This document shows, piece after piece, positions 16,995 through 25,490 of a stretch of DNA of 64,000 nucleotides. The notes under the pieces were generated by a model that saw nothing but the letters and a program-made list of their open reading frames with translations, did no database searches and had not been told where the DNA came from. Source of the DNA: Bdellovibrionota bacterium (GTDB lineage Bacteria; Bdellovibrionota_G; JALEGL01; DATDPG01); contig DATDPG010000076.1 in the NCBI GenBank assembly GCA_035292885.1, positions 1 through 64,000 on the forward strand, given 5' to 3'. Numbering within the stretch: the first letter of the stretch is position 1; each line of letters starts with the position of its first letter. The translations under genes and the position numbers were made by a program.

Positions 16995-18146
16995 CTACGC
17001 CCCCACATCCTTGAGCAGTTGGTTCGCAATGACGATTCTTTGAATCTCACTGGTGCCTTCGTAAATCTCGGTGATCCGGGCATCGCGCATGAAACGCTCG
17101 ACCGGATAATCGCTAATATAGCCGTAGCCCCCGTGGATTTGAACCGCCTTATTCGTCACAAACGCCGCGGTTTCCGAGGCAAAGAGCTTCGCAATCGCCG
17201 CGTCCTTGGAGTAGCGGCCCCCCTGTGACTTCTTATACGCCGCTTGATACGTCAAGAGCCGCGCGGCTTCCACGCGCGTCGCCATATCGGCGATCATCCA
17301 GCGCAACCCCTGGAACTGGCCGATCGGTTTTCCGAATTGCCGGCGCTCTTTCGAGTACTTTATGGATTCCTCCAAAGCGGCCTGCGCGATGCCGACCGCC
17401 TGTGCGGCGATCCCGATGCGGCCTCCGTCCAACGTCATCATCGCCACTTTGAACCCGAAGCCCTCCTCACCGATTCTGCACGACACGGGCACTTTCACGT
17501 TCGTAAAACTGATTGTGCAGGTGCCCGAAGCGCGGATGCCGAGCTTGTTCTCGTCCTTTCCGACTTCGACGCCCGGGAGTTTCGATTCGAACACAAATGC
17601 CGAAACGCCCTTGGATCCTTTGGCCGGGTTGAACATCGCGAAAAGAATGAGCGTGTCGGCCTGTGGGCCATTCGTGATCCAGTTCTTCGCTCCATTGACG
17701 ACGTAGAAACCGCTTTCCCGCGTCGCCGTCGTTTTCTGCGTCGCCGCGTCGGAACCCGACATCGGCTCGGTCAAACAATACGCACCCAGATGTTCGCCCT
17801 TGGCCAGCGGAATCAAATATTTCTTCTTCTGTTCGTCGGAACCCCAAGTCTTGATGACATCGCACACCAACGAGTTGTTAACCGAAGCGATGACCGCAGT
17901 CGAAGCGCAGACGCGGGCCAGCTCTTCGATGGCGATGGCGTACGAAACCGTGTCGAGTCCCGATCCTCCGTATTCGGCCGGAACCACCATTCCCATAAGG
18001 CCCAACTCGGCAAGTTTCTTCACTTGTTCTTTCGGAAATCTTGAATCTCGGTCGTTCTTCGCGGCAACGGGACGGAGCTCGTTCTCTGCAAACTCCCGCA
18101 CCATCTTTCGAATTTCTTCCTGTTCTTGTGATAACGCAAAGTCCAT
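16995..18146 (-). CDS. Acyl-CoA dehydrogenase (butyryl-CoA-like)
   Basis: 383 aa from ATG 18146, whose first base overlaps the upstream stop as TGATG; an in-frame alternative lies 4 codons earlier. Motifs are LGAYCLTEPMSGSDAA for flavin and acyl binding and [20 protein letters not shown] at the C-terminus with the catalytic Glu. The sequence is typical of short-chain (butyryl-CoA) dehydrogenases. With thiolase, hydroxybutyryl-CoA dehydrogenase and crotonase in the same operon, a C4 beta-oxidation or synthesis cycle is likely. Direction cannot be told; no electron-transfer flavoprotein gene is nearby. Confidence 0.95.
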   Translation of the reverse strand: MDFALSQEQEEIRKMVREFAENELRPVAAKNDRDSRFPKEQVKKLAELGLMGMVVPAEYGGSGLDTVSYAIAIEELARVCASTAVIASVNNSLVCDVIKTWGSDEQKKKYLIPLAKGEHLGAYCLTEPMSGSDAATQKTTATRESGFYVVNGAKNWITNGPQADTLILFAMFNPAKGSKGVSAFVFESKLPGVEVGKDENKLGIRASGTCTISFTNVKVPVSCRIGEEGFGFKVAMMTLDGGRIGIAAQAVGIAQAALEESIKYSKERRQFGKPIGQFQGLRWMIADMATRVEAARLLTYQAAYKKSQGGRYSKDAAIAKLFASETAAFVTNKAVQIHGGYGYISDYPVERFMRDARITEIYEGTSEIQRIVIANQLLKDVGA

Positions 18147-18919
18147 CAGTCTCTCCAATTCGGTTTTCGCTTTTCGAGAAAGGCGGACATCCCCTCTTTT
18201 TGATCCGGGTGAGCAAAGCAGAGGGCAAAATGGTCCCGTTCGATCGCGCAGCCCCGAACCAAGTCGGTTCCCAGGCCGTCGCGCATCATCACTTTGCTCC
18301 GGCGGATCGCCTCAGGGCCTTTGGACGCAATGGTCTTTGCCACCTCCATCACTTTGCCCAAGAATTCCGCGGCCGGAAAGACGCGAGCCACCAGACCGAT
18401 TCTCAATGCCTCCTGAGCGTCGATCATCTCACCGGTGTAGATCATCTCCCGCGCTTTCATGGGGCCCACCAACCTCGGCAGACGCTGACTACCGCCGAAC
18501 CCCGGCGTGATCCCGAGATTTACCTCCGGTTGACCGAACTTCGCCTTCTCCGACGCGTAAATCAGATCGCACCCCATGGCGAACTCGCATCCGCCGCCCA
18601 ACGCAAAGCCGTTTACGGCGGCAATTGTAATCTGCGGCGCATTCTCCAACGCAAAGAGACAGTCCTGGCCAAGCTTGCCGAACCTGGACGCCTGCAACGG
18701 CGAGAGCGATTGCATGTGTTTGATGTCGGCGCCGGCGATAAATGCTTTTTCCCCGGCACCTGTCACCACGATCACGGAAACGTCTTTTCTTTCGGCCAGC
18801 TCTTTGGCCGTTGTGTGAAAAAACTCCAGCGTCTCCAAGTTCAAGGCGTTGAGAGAATCCGGCCGGTTAAAGATTATTGTCGCGATTCGTTCCGAAATCT
18901 TTGTTTCAAGTACCGCCAT
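18146..18919 (-). CDS. Enoyl-CoA hydratase (crotonase)
   Basis: 257 aa, standard crotonase length. The oxyanion hole residues lie in EKAFIAGADIKHMQ and NGFALGGGCEFAMGCD. The catalytic Glu pair is expected in CEFAMGCD and in the PEVNLGITPGFGGSQRLPR block, which is complete. It hydrates crotonyl-CoA to 3-hydroxybutyryl-CoA. It is placed between the dehydrogenase that makes the enoyl-CoA and the one that oxidises the hydroxyacyl-CoA, matching the reaction order. Confidence 0.95.
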   Translation of the reverse strand: MAVLETKISERIATIIFNRPDSLNALNLETLEFFHTTAKELAERKDVSVIVVTGAGEKAFIAGADIKHMQSLSPLQASRFGKLGQDCLFALENAPQITIAAVNGFALGGGCEFAMGCDLIYASEKAKFGQPEVNLGITPGFGGSQRLPRLVGPMKAREMIYTGEMIDAQEALRIGLVARVFPAAEFLGKVMEVAKTIASKGPEAIRRSKVMMRDGLGTDLVRGCAIERDHFALCFAHPDQKEGMSAFLEKRKPNWRD

Positions 18920-18925
18920 GGCGCC

Positions 18926-19777
18926 TCACTTGTTGTACGTAAAAAATCCTCGCCCGGTTTTCCGCCCCAAAAGCCCCGCCGCAACGTACTTCCGTAACAG
19001 CGGCGCCGGTCGGAACTTGTCCTCCCCCAGCCCTTGATGGAGCACTTCCATAATCGCCAGGAGAGTATCGAGACCGATGTAATCGGCCAGCTCCAACGGC
19101 CCCATCGGGACGTTCGTGCCGAGCTTCATCGCCTTGTCGATGTCCTCCGGTGAAGCGATCCCTTCTTCCAATGCGAAAATCGCCTCGTTGATCATCGGGC
19201 AGAGAATTCGGTTCACCAGAAATCCGGGGAAATCCGCGGCCGTGACCGTCTCTTTTCCCATTTTCTGAACGAATTCCACGGAGGTTTTGTACGTTTCGTC
19301 CGACGTCAAGAGGCCTCGGATAATTTCCACGAGTTTCATGATCGGAACCGGATTCATGAAATGAATTCCGATCACTTTGTCGGAGCGCTTGGTTGCGCCC
19401 GCAATTTTCGTGATCGAAATCGAAGAGGTATTCGACCCGAGAATCACGTCCGGCCGCGTGACTTCATCGAGCGTTTGAAAAATTTGGAGTTTGATGTCGA
19501 TGTTTTCCGTGGCCGCTTCGACGACCAGATCGGCGTCCTTCATTGCCTTGAGGTCCGTCGTCGTTCGGATCCGGCCCAGCGCTTCTTGCTTCTGGGCGGC
19601 CGTGAGCTTTTCCTTCTGAACCAGGCGATCGAGGTTTTTTTGGATCGCCGACATTCCTTTTTCCACAAACTCCGTCTCGATGTCGTGCAGGATCACGGAA
19701 AATCCGCTTTGGGCGGCGACCTGAGCGATCCCACCGCCCATCTGCCCCGCGCCGATCACTCCGATCGTCTTGATCAT
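18926..19777 (-). CDS. 3-hydroxybutyryl-CoA dehydrogenase
   Basis: 283 aa. The N-terminal Rossmann fold carries GVIGAGQMGGGIAQVAAQSG for NAD(P). The catalytic His-Glu pair lies around IGIHFMNPVPIMKLVEII, and the C-terminal helical domain has GFLVNRIL and NVPMGPLELADYIGLD. This is the single-domain type used for 3-hydroxybutyryl-CoA. Its ATG overlaps the thiolase stop by 4 nt, and the hydratase follows 6 nt later, so all three are translationally linked. Confidence 0.95.
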   Translation of the reverse strand: MIKTIGVIGAGQMGGGIAQVAAQSGFSVILHDIETEFVEKGMSAIQKNLDRLVQKEKLTAAQKQEALGRIRTTTDLKAMKDADLVVEAATENIDIKLQIFQTLDEVTRPDVILGSNTSSISITKIAGATKRSDKVIGIHFMNPVPIMKLVEIIRGLLTSDETYKTSVEFVQKMGKETVTAADFPGFLVNRILCPMINEAIFALEEGIASPEDIDKAMKLGTNVPMGPLELADYIGLDTLLAIMEVLHQGLGEDKFRPAPLLRKYVAAGLLGRKTGRGFFTYNK

Positions 19778-20961
19778 GACTTTACCTCCCTCTCGACACC
19801 GAGAGCGACGGCCTCACCTCCACCGATGCAGAGGCTCGCCACACCCCTTTTTTTCTCGTATCTCATCATGGCGTAGATCAGCGTTGCCAGAACTCGCGCG
19901 CCGCTCGCGCCGATCGGATGCCCGAGTGCGACGGCGCCTCCATGCACGTTCACTTTTTTCGGATCCAGCTTGAGCCGATCGTTGACGGCCAGCGACACAA
20001 CGGCGAACGCCTCGTTGATCTCGTACAGATCGACCGAATCGCCCGTCCAGTTCAGTTCCTTAAAGAGGTTCGAGATGGCATCCGCCGGCGCCACGGTGAA
20101 CCATTCCGGTTCGCGTGCGGCCTGCGCCTGGCCGACAATCCGGGCCAACGGTTTGAGCTTTCGAGCTTTCGCCAATTCGCCGGCCATCAAAATAACCGCC
20201 GCCGCTCCGTCATTCAGGCTCGATGAATTGGCGACTGTCACAGTTCCATTCTTGTCGAATGCCGGCTTAAGCTCGGGAATTTTCTCGAACTTCACGCGGC
20301 CCGGTTCTTCGTCTTCCGAAACCAATGTCGTTTCGCCCTTTTTGCCCTGGATCTCCACCGGAACGATTTCACCCCGAAAAAGGCCCTCCTTTTGAGCTCG
20401 AAGAGCCCGTTCATAACTTTCGCGGGCGAACGCATCCTGATCCTTGCGGGAGATGTTGCATTCCCGGGCGCAAAGCTCCGCGGCGTTCCCCATATGATAA
20501 TTGTTGTATACGTCCCAAAGGCCGTCCCGGATCATCGTGTCGATCAGTTCTCCATGCCCGAGCCGGTACCCTTGGCGGGCCTTATCGAGAGCGAACGGCG
20601 CGTTCGACATGCTTTCCATCCCGCCCGCGACCACAATATCCGCGTCCCCGCACGCAATGGCTTGAGTACCGAGCATGACCGCCTTGAGGCCCGATCCGCA
20701 GACTTTCCCCACCGTCGTACAAGGGACCTTATTGGGAAGCCCCGCTCCAAGCGCAGCCTGCCGAGCCGGCGCCTGACCGACCGCCGCCGTCAAAACACAG
20801 CCCATATAGACTTCGGAAACTTCCTCCGATTTCACGGTCGAACGGCGAACGGCTTCGCGGATGGCAATCGATCCGAGTTTCGGCGCCGTCAGCGTCGAAA
20901 GACCGCCCAAAAATCCGCCGATCGGCGTACGCGCCGCACCGATTATCCAGACCTCTCGCAC
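19774..20961 (-). CDS. Acetyl-CoA C-acetyltransferase (thiolase)
   Basis: 395 aa. The nucleophile Cys is in KVCGSGLKAV (about residue 89), the NEAFA motif is INEAFAVVSL, and the C-terminal GHPIGASGAR and CIGGGEAVAL hold the catalytic His and second Cys. It condenses two acetyl-CoA or cleaves acetoacetyl-CoA. It is the first gene of the long minus-strand operon. The start is GTG 20961 with TAATGT 7 nt upstream and no ribosome site, so the operon mRNA is probably leaderless. Confidence 0.95.
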   Translation of the reverse strand: MREVWIIGAARTPIGGFLGGLSTLTAPKLGSIAIREAVRRSTVKSEEVSEVYMGCVLTAAVGQAPARQAALGAGLPNKVPCTTVGKVCGSGLKAVMLGTQAIACGDADIVVAGGMESMSNAPFALDKARQGYRLGHGELIDTMIRDGLWDVYNNYHMGNAAELCARECNISRKDQDAFARESYERALRAQKEGLFRGEIVPVEIQGKKGETTLVSEDEEPGRVKFEKIPELKPAFDKNGTVTVANSSSLNDGAAAVILMAGELAKARKLKPLARIVGQAQAAREPEWFTVAPADAISNLFKELNWTGDSVDLYEINEAFAVVSLAVNDRLKLDPKKVNVHGGAVALGHPIGASGARVLATLIYAMMRYEKKRGVASLCIGGGEAVALGVEREVKS

Positions 20962-20968
20962 GGCGCGG

Positions 20969-20996
20969 ACATTACCAGAATGCGTTACCTGAGCAA
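20969..20996 (-). promoter_or_regulatory. Leaderless promoter of the thiolase/mutase operon
   Basis: On the minus strand TTGCTC (20996-20991), a 16-nt spacer and TAATGT (20974-20969) are followed by 7 nt and GTG 20961. The predicted start of transcription falls on the start codon. Confidence 0.45.
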
Positions 20997-21058
20997 CCGC
21001 CGAGCGAGTTCAGAAACGCGGCTGAGCGGGTAGTGCCCAACACCGTCGGGCAAGCGAT

Positions 21059-21463
21059 CTATTGGATATAGTCATACCGCCGCAGGTCCGTCGACCGGAA
21101 TAACGGCTCAAAGTCACGATCCAGTGTCCAAAGAAGGAGCGACCCCCGTGCGTGTTCAGCGCACGTTCCCGCAATGAGGAGATCCACGGGTGAGAATGTG
21201 ATTCCCCTTTCCCTTGTTCTTCGCGCGACACGCCGGCACCACGTCCAACTATCGGCCACCGGTTCGCGGTACTCCATCACCGAAAATAGTTCGGACAAAA
21301 TAGAGCGTTCTTGCCTTCGACTTCCCAACCATAGCTCGACTTCCACTGGCGCCAACAGAACCAGCGCGTCGGCTTCCAACAACTCCTGAACGTGCTCCAC
21401 GAGGGGATCTCTTTGGGATCGAAGAAACTCAATCCAAACCGAGGAATCAACGGCGATTTTCAC
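21059..21463 (-). CDS. vapC: PIN-domain toxin (VapC-like)
   Basis: 134 aa. The PIN fold is shown by the opening KIAVDSSVWIEFLR (first metal-binding Asp6), a mid-protein Glu in LAPVEVELWLGSR, SPVDLLIAGTCAEH (third acid) and LLLWTLDRDFEPL (fourth acid). All four acidic positions of the Mg-dependent RNase site are present, so the toxin looks active. It overlaps the VapB-type antitoxin by 4 nt, the usual module layout. The RNA target (tRNA or rRNA in known VapC enzymes) cannot be predicted. Confidence 0.9.
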   Translation of the reverse strand: MKIAVDSSVWIEFLRSQRDPLVEHVQELLEADALVLLAPVEVELWLGSRRQERSILSELFSVMEYREPVADSWTWCRRVARRTRERGITFSPVDLLIAGTCAEHARGSLLLWTLDRDFEPLFRSTDLRRYDYIQ

Positions 21464-21678
21464 TTCCGGCCCGGCAGAGGGCGGCCCCGGCTTTTCAAAT
21501 ACACCTTTTCGATATGCGGAAGTCGGAGTTTCCCGCGCAGGGCTATCAGTCTTTCGATTTTGTTTTTTCGAATGAATTCTTGAAGAGAATGGATGACAAT
21601 ATCCGTCTTCGATTTCAGACGGCTTATTCTTCGCGCTTCTTCCAAAAGATCCTGGGGGATATCGAGGGTGGTTCGCAT
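21460..21678 (-). CDS. vapB: VapB-type antitoxin
   Basis: 72 aa from ATG 21678 (MRTTLDIPQDLLEEA), an N-terminal beta strand and helices typical of type II VapB antitoxins (DUF2191-like). The second half, ending SRGRPLPGRK, should wrap the PIN toxin. A second in-frame ATG lies two codons upstream at 21684. The position of TACCAT exactly 7 nt before 21678 favours the inner start on a leaderless mRNA. The product neutralises VapC and binds its own promoter. Confidence 0.85.
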   Translation of the reverse strand: MRTTLDIPQDLLEEARRISRLKSKTDIVIHSLQEFIRKNKIERLIALRGKLRLPHIEKVYLKSRGRPLPGRK

Positions 21679-21685
21679 ATTCATA

Positions 21686-21714
21686 ATGGTAGAAGATATG
21701 CTTTTTTATGTCAA
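21686..21714 (-). promoter_or_regulatory. Leaderless promoter of vapBC
   Basis: On the minus strand a perfect TTGACA (21714-21709), a 17-nt spacer and TACCAT (21691-21686) are followed by 7 nt and ATG 21678. No ribosome site is present. Confidence 0.6.
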
Positions 21715-21750
21715 AATGCTTAATTTATTATGCGGATCGATCGAGCCACT

Positions 21751-22188
21751 TCAATTGCTTTGAGCGCCGGCAGAGATCCAACAGTAGGCGGTCACGTAAT
21801 CCGCATCGGTGATGCTGTCGTAGACCTTCCCGCCGCCATGGCTGTCCAGACCGAGAGGTTTTCGGAGAAGTTTGCTGTCGGAGGGAGACGAAGTACTCAC
21901 CCGGCTGTTCGAGGTTGCATTGGTAAAGAGTGCGGGTGCTCCCAGCGACGCGGTCAGGTCTAGATTGCCCGCCGGCGCCGCTCCTGTATGGCAACCGGAA
22001 GCGTTACACCCACGGCCGGAAAAAATCGGAACAACATCGGTCGCAAAGGAAGCTGCGACGGTCGTGCAGTCGGTTCCCGTGGTTGTGCCACCTGTCGTGG
22101 AAAACTCCTTGGGGTCGAGATTCGCCACGTCGACGGAACCGCAGCTGCAGATTGAAACGAGGAGAAAAACGAATGCCGCGCGCCGCAT
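21751..22188 (-). CDS. Lipoprotein with a cytochrome-like CX4CH motif
   Basis: 145 aa. A short signal sequence ends in a lipobox-like ICSC (Cys16). The mature protein has VPIFSGRGCNASGCHTGAA with Cys61, Cys66 and His67, a CX4CH arrangement met in cytochrome-type domains of planctomycete and myxobacterial surface proteins. It ends in YCWISAGAQSN, also a familiar end of such domains (Trp-Ile-x-x-Gly). Heme binding is possible but CX4CH is rarer than CXXCH, so it is unproven. It is the last gene of a four-gene envelope operon, 42 nt after the Tat protein gene. Confidence 0.72.
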   Translation of the reverse strand: MRRAAFVFLLVSICSCGSVDVANLDPKEFSTTGGTTTGTDCTTVAASFATDVVPIFSGRGCNASGCHTGAAPAGNLDLTASLGAPALFTNATSNSRVSTSSPSDSKLLRKPLGLDSHGGGKVYDSITDADYVTAYCWISAGAQSN

Positions 22189-22230
22189 GCCCGTGAGTAT
22201 CCTATACGGTGGATCGCCTTGGGGAAACCT

Positions 22231-23772
22231 TTACGGAACCATCGCCGTGAGCACGGCCGTAGCGTCGTGTTCCGTGCTGTCCGTCAGGCCGACAAACCGG
22301 CGGATTGTATTCACCAGATTCGTCTGATCCAATTGCCCTTCGACCGTAGCGTCGCCCGTAGCCAAGTCCGGTTTGAGCGACTTCATCGCGGTCGTGTGAT
22401 CGCCGTACGTTCCTCCGTTCAGTCCGTTGCCGATGAGGATGCTTCCGGTATGACCGCCGTCGCCGTTATCTCCGGTAGCCGGGCCCCCGTTAATGGTGCG
22501 CAGAAACTCGCTCGCGTGAACGATCCGCAGTTTCTCTCCAATCGTGGAGCCGCCCACAGCAATTCCATCCGCAAGATTGAGCAGAGCCGCAAAAAACTCG
22601 CCGAACCATGCCGCGTGCCGCGCTTGAGCGGTTCCATCGTTCCGCCCGGTAGCGTCCGTGATGCCCTGGTTGTTCGTGCCGTCGCTCCCGGCCTGCGTAT
22701 TGTGCCAATCCCCTGTATCGATCGTATGGCCGAAGCCATTGCAGATTCCTAATTCGATGCAGCGCAGTGCAACGGCGACCTGCTGGGCGATCGACACGCT
22801 CCCCGTGCTGAACCGTGTGTTTGGAACCGTAACACCCGTCGTCAGCGCCGAGATATATCCTGCCGTGGTCGTATTGTTGGGATCGATGAGCGCGGAAAGG
22901 TTGGTTTTCAACAGTGCGGCAACCGCCGCTTGCCCCGCGCGGAGAGCGTCCACACCTTCGCGTGTTTCGATCGTTTTAATAAATTGTTCGTCGATATTCG
23001 CCTGAACGGTATTGATCTCGTTCACTAGGTCGGAAGAGAGGGTGGTGTTGTCGGCCGCCTTTAAGTCAGTCGGCTTGAACAAACCTTGGAACTGAGCCGT
23101 CGATCCATAGGTCGGCGTGAAAGACGCCGAAAGACTCCCCAATTGCCCATAATCAAACGTCCCTTTGGCGCCGTATACTAAGTAATTTGACAGGAGCGTT
23201 GGGTTTAACGTGGCCATCTTGGCCGCGTGGCTCACAAATGCATTCGAGTCGGTTCCCTTCGTCCCGCCCGGCATCCAGAGAGCGGACGAACCGTTCATAT
23301 GGCCGGTTGTGTTCTTGCAAGCCGTCATTTTCGCCATTCGGTCGGCAAATGGCGCGCCCACCGGCGTGATGGCAGCCAAAGCTTCCGAGAACTGCGCGGG
23401 CGCGTAAAGATTTCGACCGCCAGTCGTGGGGACCGCCGCAACGTTCGCGGGTGTCGCATGGAAATTCCGTTGAGCGTCGCCGGGACCCGCTAAGTCCTGG
23501 GCATCGCAGATGATGTTGTCCATCGGATAGCCCGAACGCCATCCGAAGCAGAGAAGAAATGTGTTCCCCGAAGAGGCCGCAAACGCCGTGGAACTTCCGA
23601 AAATTTTCCCCGATAACTTCTCTAATGCCTCCATCCGCCACTGCCAGGGAACTCCCATGGCCGCCAAGAACAGAGCCGCCCGATTGAGAAACGAGCGCCG
23701 CGTCCAGTCGTTCGCCTTTGCCAGAGGCGTCTTCGGATCATAGGTTTGTGCCGGTGGATGTTTGTCACACAT
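22231..23772 (-). CDS. DUF1501-like Tat-exported protein
   Basis: 513 aa. The N-terminus has a twin-arginine motif NDWTRRSFLN (Arg25-Arg26) and a hydrophobic h-region, so export folded through Tat is predicted. The C-terminal part (EKLRIVHASEFLRTING, then GGHTGSILIGNGLNGGTYG) parallels the SEFGRTP...HW...LLAGGG block of DUF1501, an alkaline-phosphatase-like fold. The conserved HTIDTGDWHN may bind metal. In Planctomycetes and Myxococcota DUF1501 proteins pair with cytochrome-bearing DUF1549/1592 proteins; here the partner at 24323 has a CXXCH. A strong GGAGGAG ribosome site precedes ATG 23772. Activity is unknown. Confidence 0.7.
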   Translation of the reverse strand: MCDKHPPAQTYDPKTPLAKANDWTRRSFLNRAALFLAAMGVPWQWRMEALEKLSGKIFGSSTAFAASSGNTFLLCFGWRSGYPMDNIICDAQDLAGPGDAQRNFHATPANVAAVPTTGGRNLYAPAQFSEALAAITPVGAPFADRMAKMTACKNTTGHMNGSSALWMPGGTKGTDSNAFVSHAAKMATLNPTLLSNYLVYGAKGTFDYGQLGSLSASFTPTYGSTAQFQGLFKPTDLKAADNTTLSSDLVNEINTVQANIDEQFIKTIETREGVDALRAGQAAVAALLKTNLSALIDPNNTTTAGYISALTTGVTVPNTRFSTGSVSIAQQVAVALRCIELGICNGFGHTIDTGDWHNTQAGSDGTNNQGITDATGRNDGTAQARHAAWFGEFFAALLNLADGIAVGGSTIGEKLRIVHASEFLRTINGGPATGDNGDGGHTGSILIGNGLNGGTYGDHTTAMKSLKPDLATGDATVEGQLDQTNLVNTIRRFVGLTDSTEHDATAVLTAMVP

Positions 23773-23789
23773 GCGTCATCTCCTCCAGA

Positions 23790-24326
23790 CTATTGCACCG
23801 TGGCCTTTAGACTCGCGAACATCGTCACGCAGGCGGCGTGTTGGCGTTGGGTATTGGAGGTGTATCCTTTCACCTGACCCAGGTCGTCGAGCATCTGCCG
23901 GTCCGAATCCGTCAAGGGTCTTCCGAAGATCGCGCGGCCGAGCTTATCGAAATTGAGGGGGTCGTTCTCATCCAAGAGTAGTTCCTCGTTCTTCTGAAGA
24001 GCTTCGCGGCAACAGAGATCCGCCAGCGCCACGGTCGATTTCGCCCGCGTAATGCTGAAATTGAGCGACCGGGCTCCGCCCGCCGCCTGGGATCCGTACA
24101 GTTCCTTCTGACTATCCAAACTCTTGATGCAACTTGAACTGGTGCTCAGCTGGAAATTTTGAACGATATTGTTGCGCAAGATTTCATACGGAAGAAATTC
24201 GACGGGAGCTGCGGATGCAAATTTGACCGACGAAGCCCCGGTTCCCGACGCGTCCACGCCTCCGCCGGCACAGCCAAAGAGACCGACGCATGTCATCAGG
24301 GCAAGAGGGATCGCGCCCGGCTTCAT
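23790..24326 (-). CDS. Lipoprotein of the DUF1501-like operon, function unknown
   Basis: 178 aa. The signal sequence ends with lipobox LFGC (Cys19). The mature region has a CC pair (LADLCCREAL) and a further Cys near each end, and a helix-rich segment DPLNFDKLGRAIFGRPLTD, followed by SDRQMLDDLG. The latter loosely resembles the short helical repeats of cytochrome-associated planctomycete proteins (RxxFGRxPT...). No family was recognised with confidence. It overlaps the upstream gene by 4 nt and precedes the Tat protein gene by 17 nt, so it is a dedicated part of this module. Confidence 0.6.
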   Translation of the reverse strand: MKPGAIPLALMTCVGLFGCAGGGVDASGTGASSVKFASAAPVEFLPYEILRNNIVQNFQLSTSSSCIKSLDSQKELYGSQAAGGARSLNFSITRAKSTVALADLCCREALQKNEELLLDENDPLNFDKLGRAIFGRPLTDSDRQMLDDLGQVKGYTSNTQRQHAACVTMFASLKATVQ

Positions 24327-25471
24327 AACGTACCTCCATACGTGACCCGCTGAATAAAATCTTCGCTCTGGAAGAATGCGGTCAAGAACGGGCGAATTTT
24401 CATGGCGTGCGTGTTGACAAGCTCACCGGTCCATTTTTCGAGAAGCTCACGATCCCCTTCCTGCGAGCTGGCATCAAAGTCAAAAGGGGTTTTTCCGAGG
24501 CCTTGCCCGGCGGAGCCGCTGGCGTATCCAAGCCCGAAAGCCAGAAAACGCCGGGCCGTGCACCGCTTGAAACGATCTCCCTGCGTGATTTGAAGGCCGA
24601 AATCGGCCGGCGTCGTGATGTCCGAAACGAATTTGAACTGACCGCCGTTCAGCGGTTCGTCCACGGGCGAGCCGTTAAAGAGATCTTTCTCGTGGCCGTA
24701 TAGATCGGGACTCTTGGCCGGATTTGTCCGCCACTGAGGAATTTCCGCGCTGCTGTAATGGTAAAACACGCTTCGGCGGACGTTCATCGCCGAGTGGCAA
24801 GCATGGCAGTTGATGTCATCCCGCGCGCGGTACTTCGGCGCGATCTGACTTTCCGTCCAAGCGCCTAATCCGTCTTTATCCGGATATTCGTAACATTCGC
24901 TGACTCGGGCAATTTCTCGGATGTAGTTGAAGAGGAAGTTGTTTCCCTTCCAAAACTGGAGCCATCCGGAAAGCGTGGCAAACCCAGCCAGTGCCGTCAC
25001 GGGAGTGCCGTTCGGATCTTGCCCGGCGATTTTCGTTCCCACCGCGTCAATCTTGTAATTGGCGGTCAGGATCTCAGTGTAATCGTTGTCGTTCATGATG
25101 ATATACGCCGCCAGGCGAGCGGGATCGTCGTACTGAGGATTCGCGGGATCGTTGCCCATGCCGAAGATCGTCCGGTAATAGTCGATCAGGGCCGTTCGAA
25201 GTCCTTCCGAGTGAACGTAGCCGTCCACCAGCGTGTTGTATTCCGACGCCGGATCCGACGCCGCGATGAGAGCGTCGACATCGGCCGACGCGGGAAGAGC
25301 CAAATTCGCTTTGAGCGAAACGGCGCGAAGGGCCTGGAGGTACTGATCCGACGTAAAGGCTGAACTCAGTTTACCGTTCGGGGAGGTGCTCCCGGCTGTC
25401 GTCTCCGATTTGCTGCAGGCACCGAGCGCAAGGAAAGCGATCAGTGCGAAAATGGTGTGTCGTGATTCCAT
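24323..25471 (-). CDS. Cytochrome-type lipoprotein with CXXCH (DUF1592-like region)
   Basis: 382 aa from ATG 25471 (TTG 25474 is an alternative). The lipobox LGAC follows a hydrophobic signal. One CXXCH heme-binding motif, INCHACHSAMN (Cys222-His226), lies mid-protein. The C-terminal part (RFLAFGLGYASG, then FDFDASSQEGDRELLEKW and FLTAFFQSEDFIQRVTYG) resembles the end of DUF1585/1592-type proteins, where a helix pair precedes a final xSxxFxxR motif. First gene of the operon. Two palindromes (25491-25500 and 25524-25539) precede it. Heme attachment in the periplasm is predicted; the redox partner is unknown. Confidence 0.72.
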   Translation of the reverse strand: MESRHTIFALIAFLALGACSKSETTAGSTSPNGKLSSAFTSDQYLQALRAVSLKANLALPASADVDALIAASDPASEYNTLVDGYVHSEGLRTALIDYYRTIFGMGNDPANPQYDDPARLAAYIIMNDNDYTEILTANYKIDAVGTKIAGQDPNGTPVTALAGFATLSGWLQFWKGNNFLFNYIREIARVSECYEYPDKDGLGAWTESQIAPKYRARDDINCHACHSAMNVRRSVFYHYSSAEIPQWRTNPAKSPDLYGHEKDLFNGSPVDEPLNGGQFKFVSDITTPADFGLQITQGDRFKRCTARRFLAFGLGYASGSAGQGLGKTPFDFDASSQEGDRELLEKWTGELVNTHAMKIRPFLTAFFQSEDFIQRVTYGGTL

Positions 25472-25490
25472 CAATTGAAACGCACCCCTC

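Noticed and set aside
18041-18997. 318-codon open frame opposite the crotonase gene
   Set aside because: Shadow of a certain gene on the other strand, rich in Arg/His as usual for such frames, with no motif.
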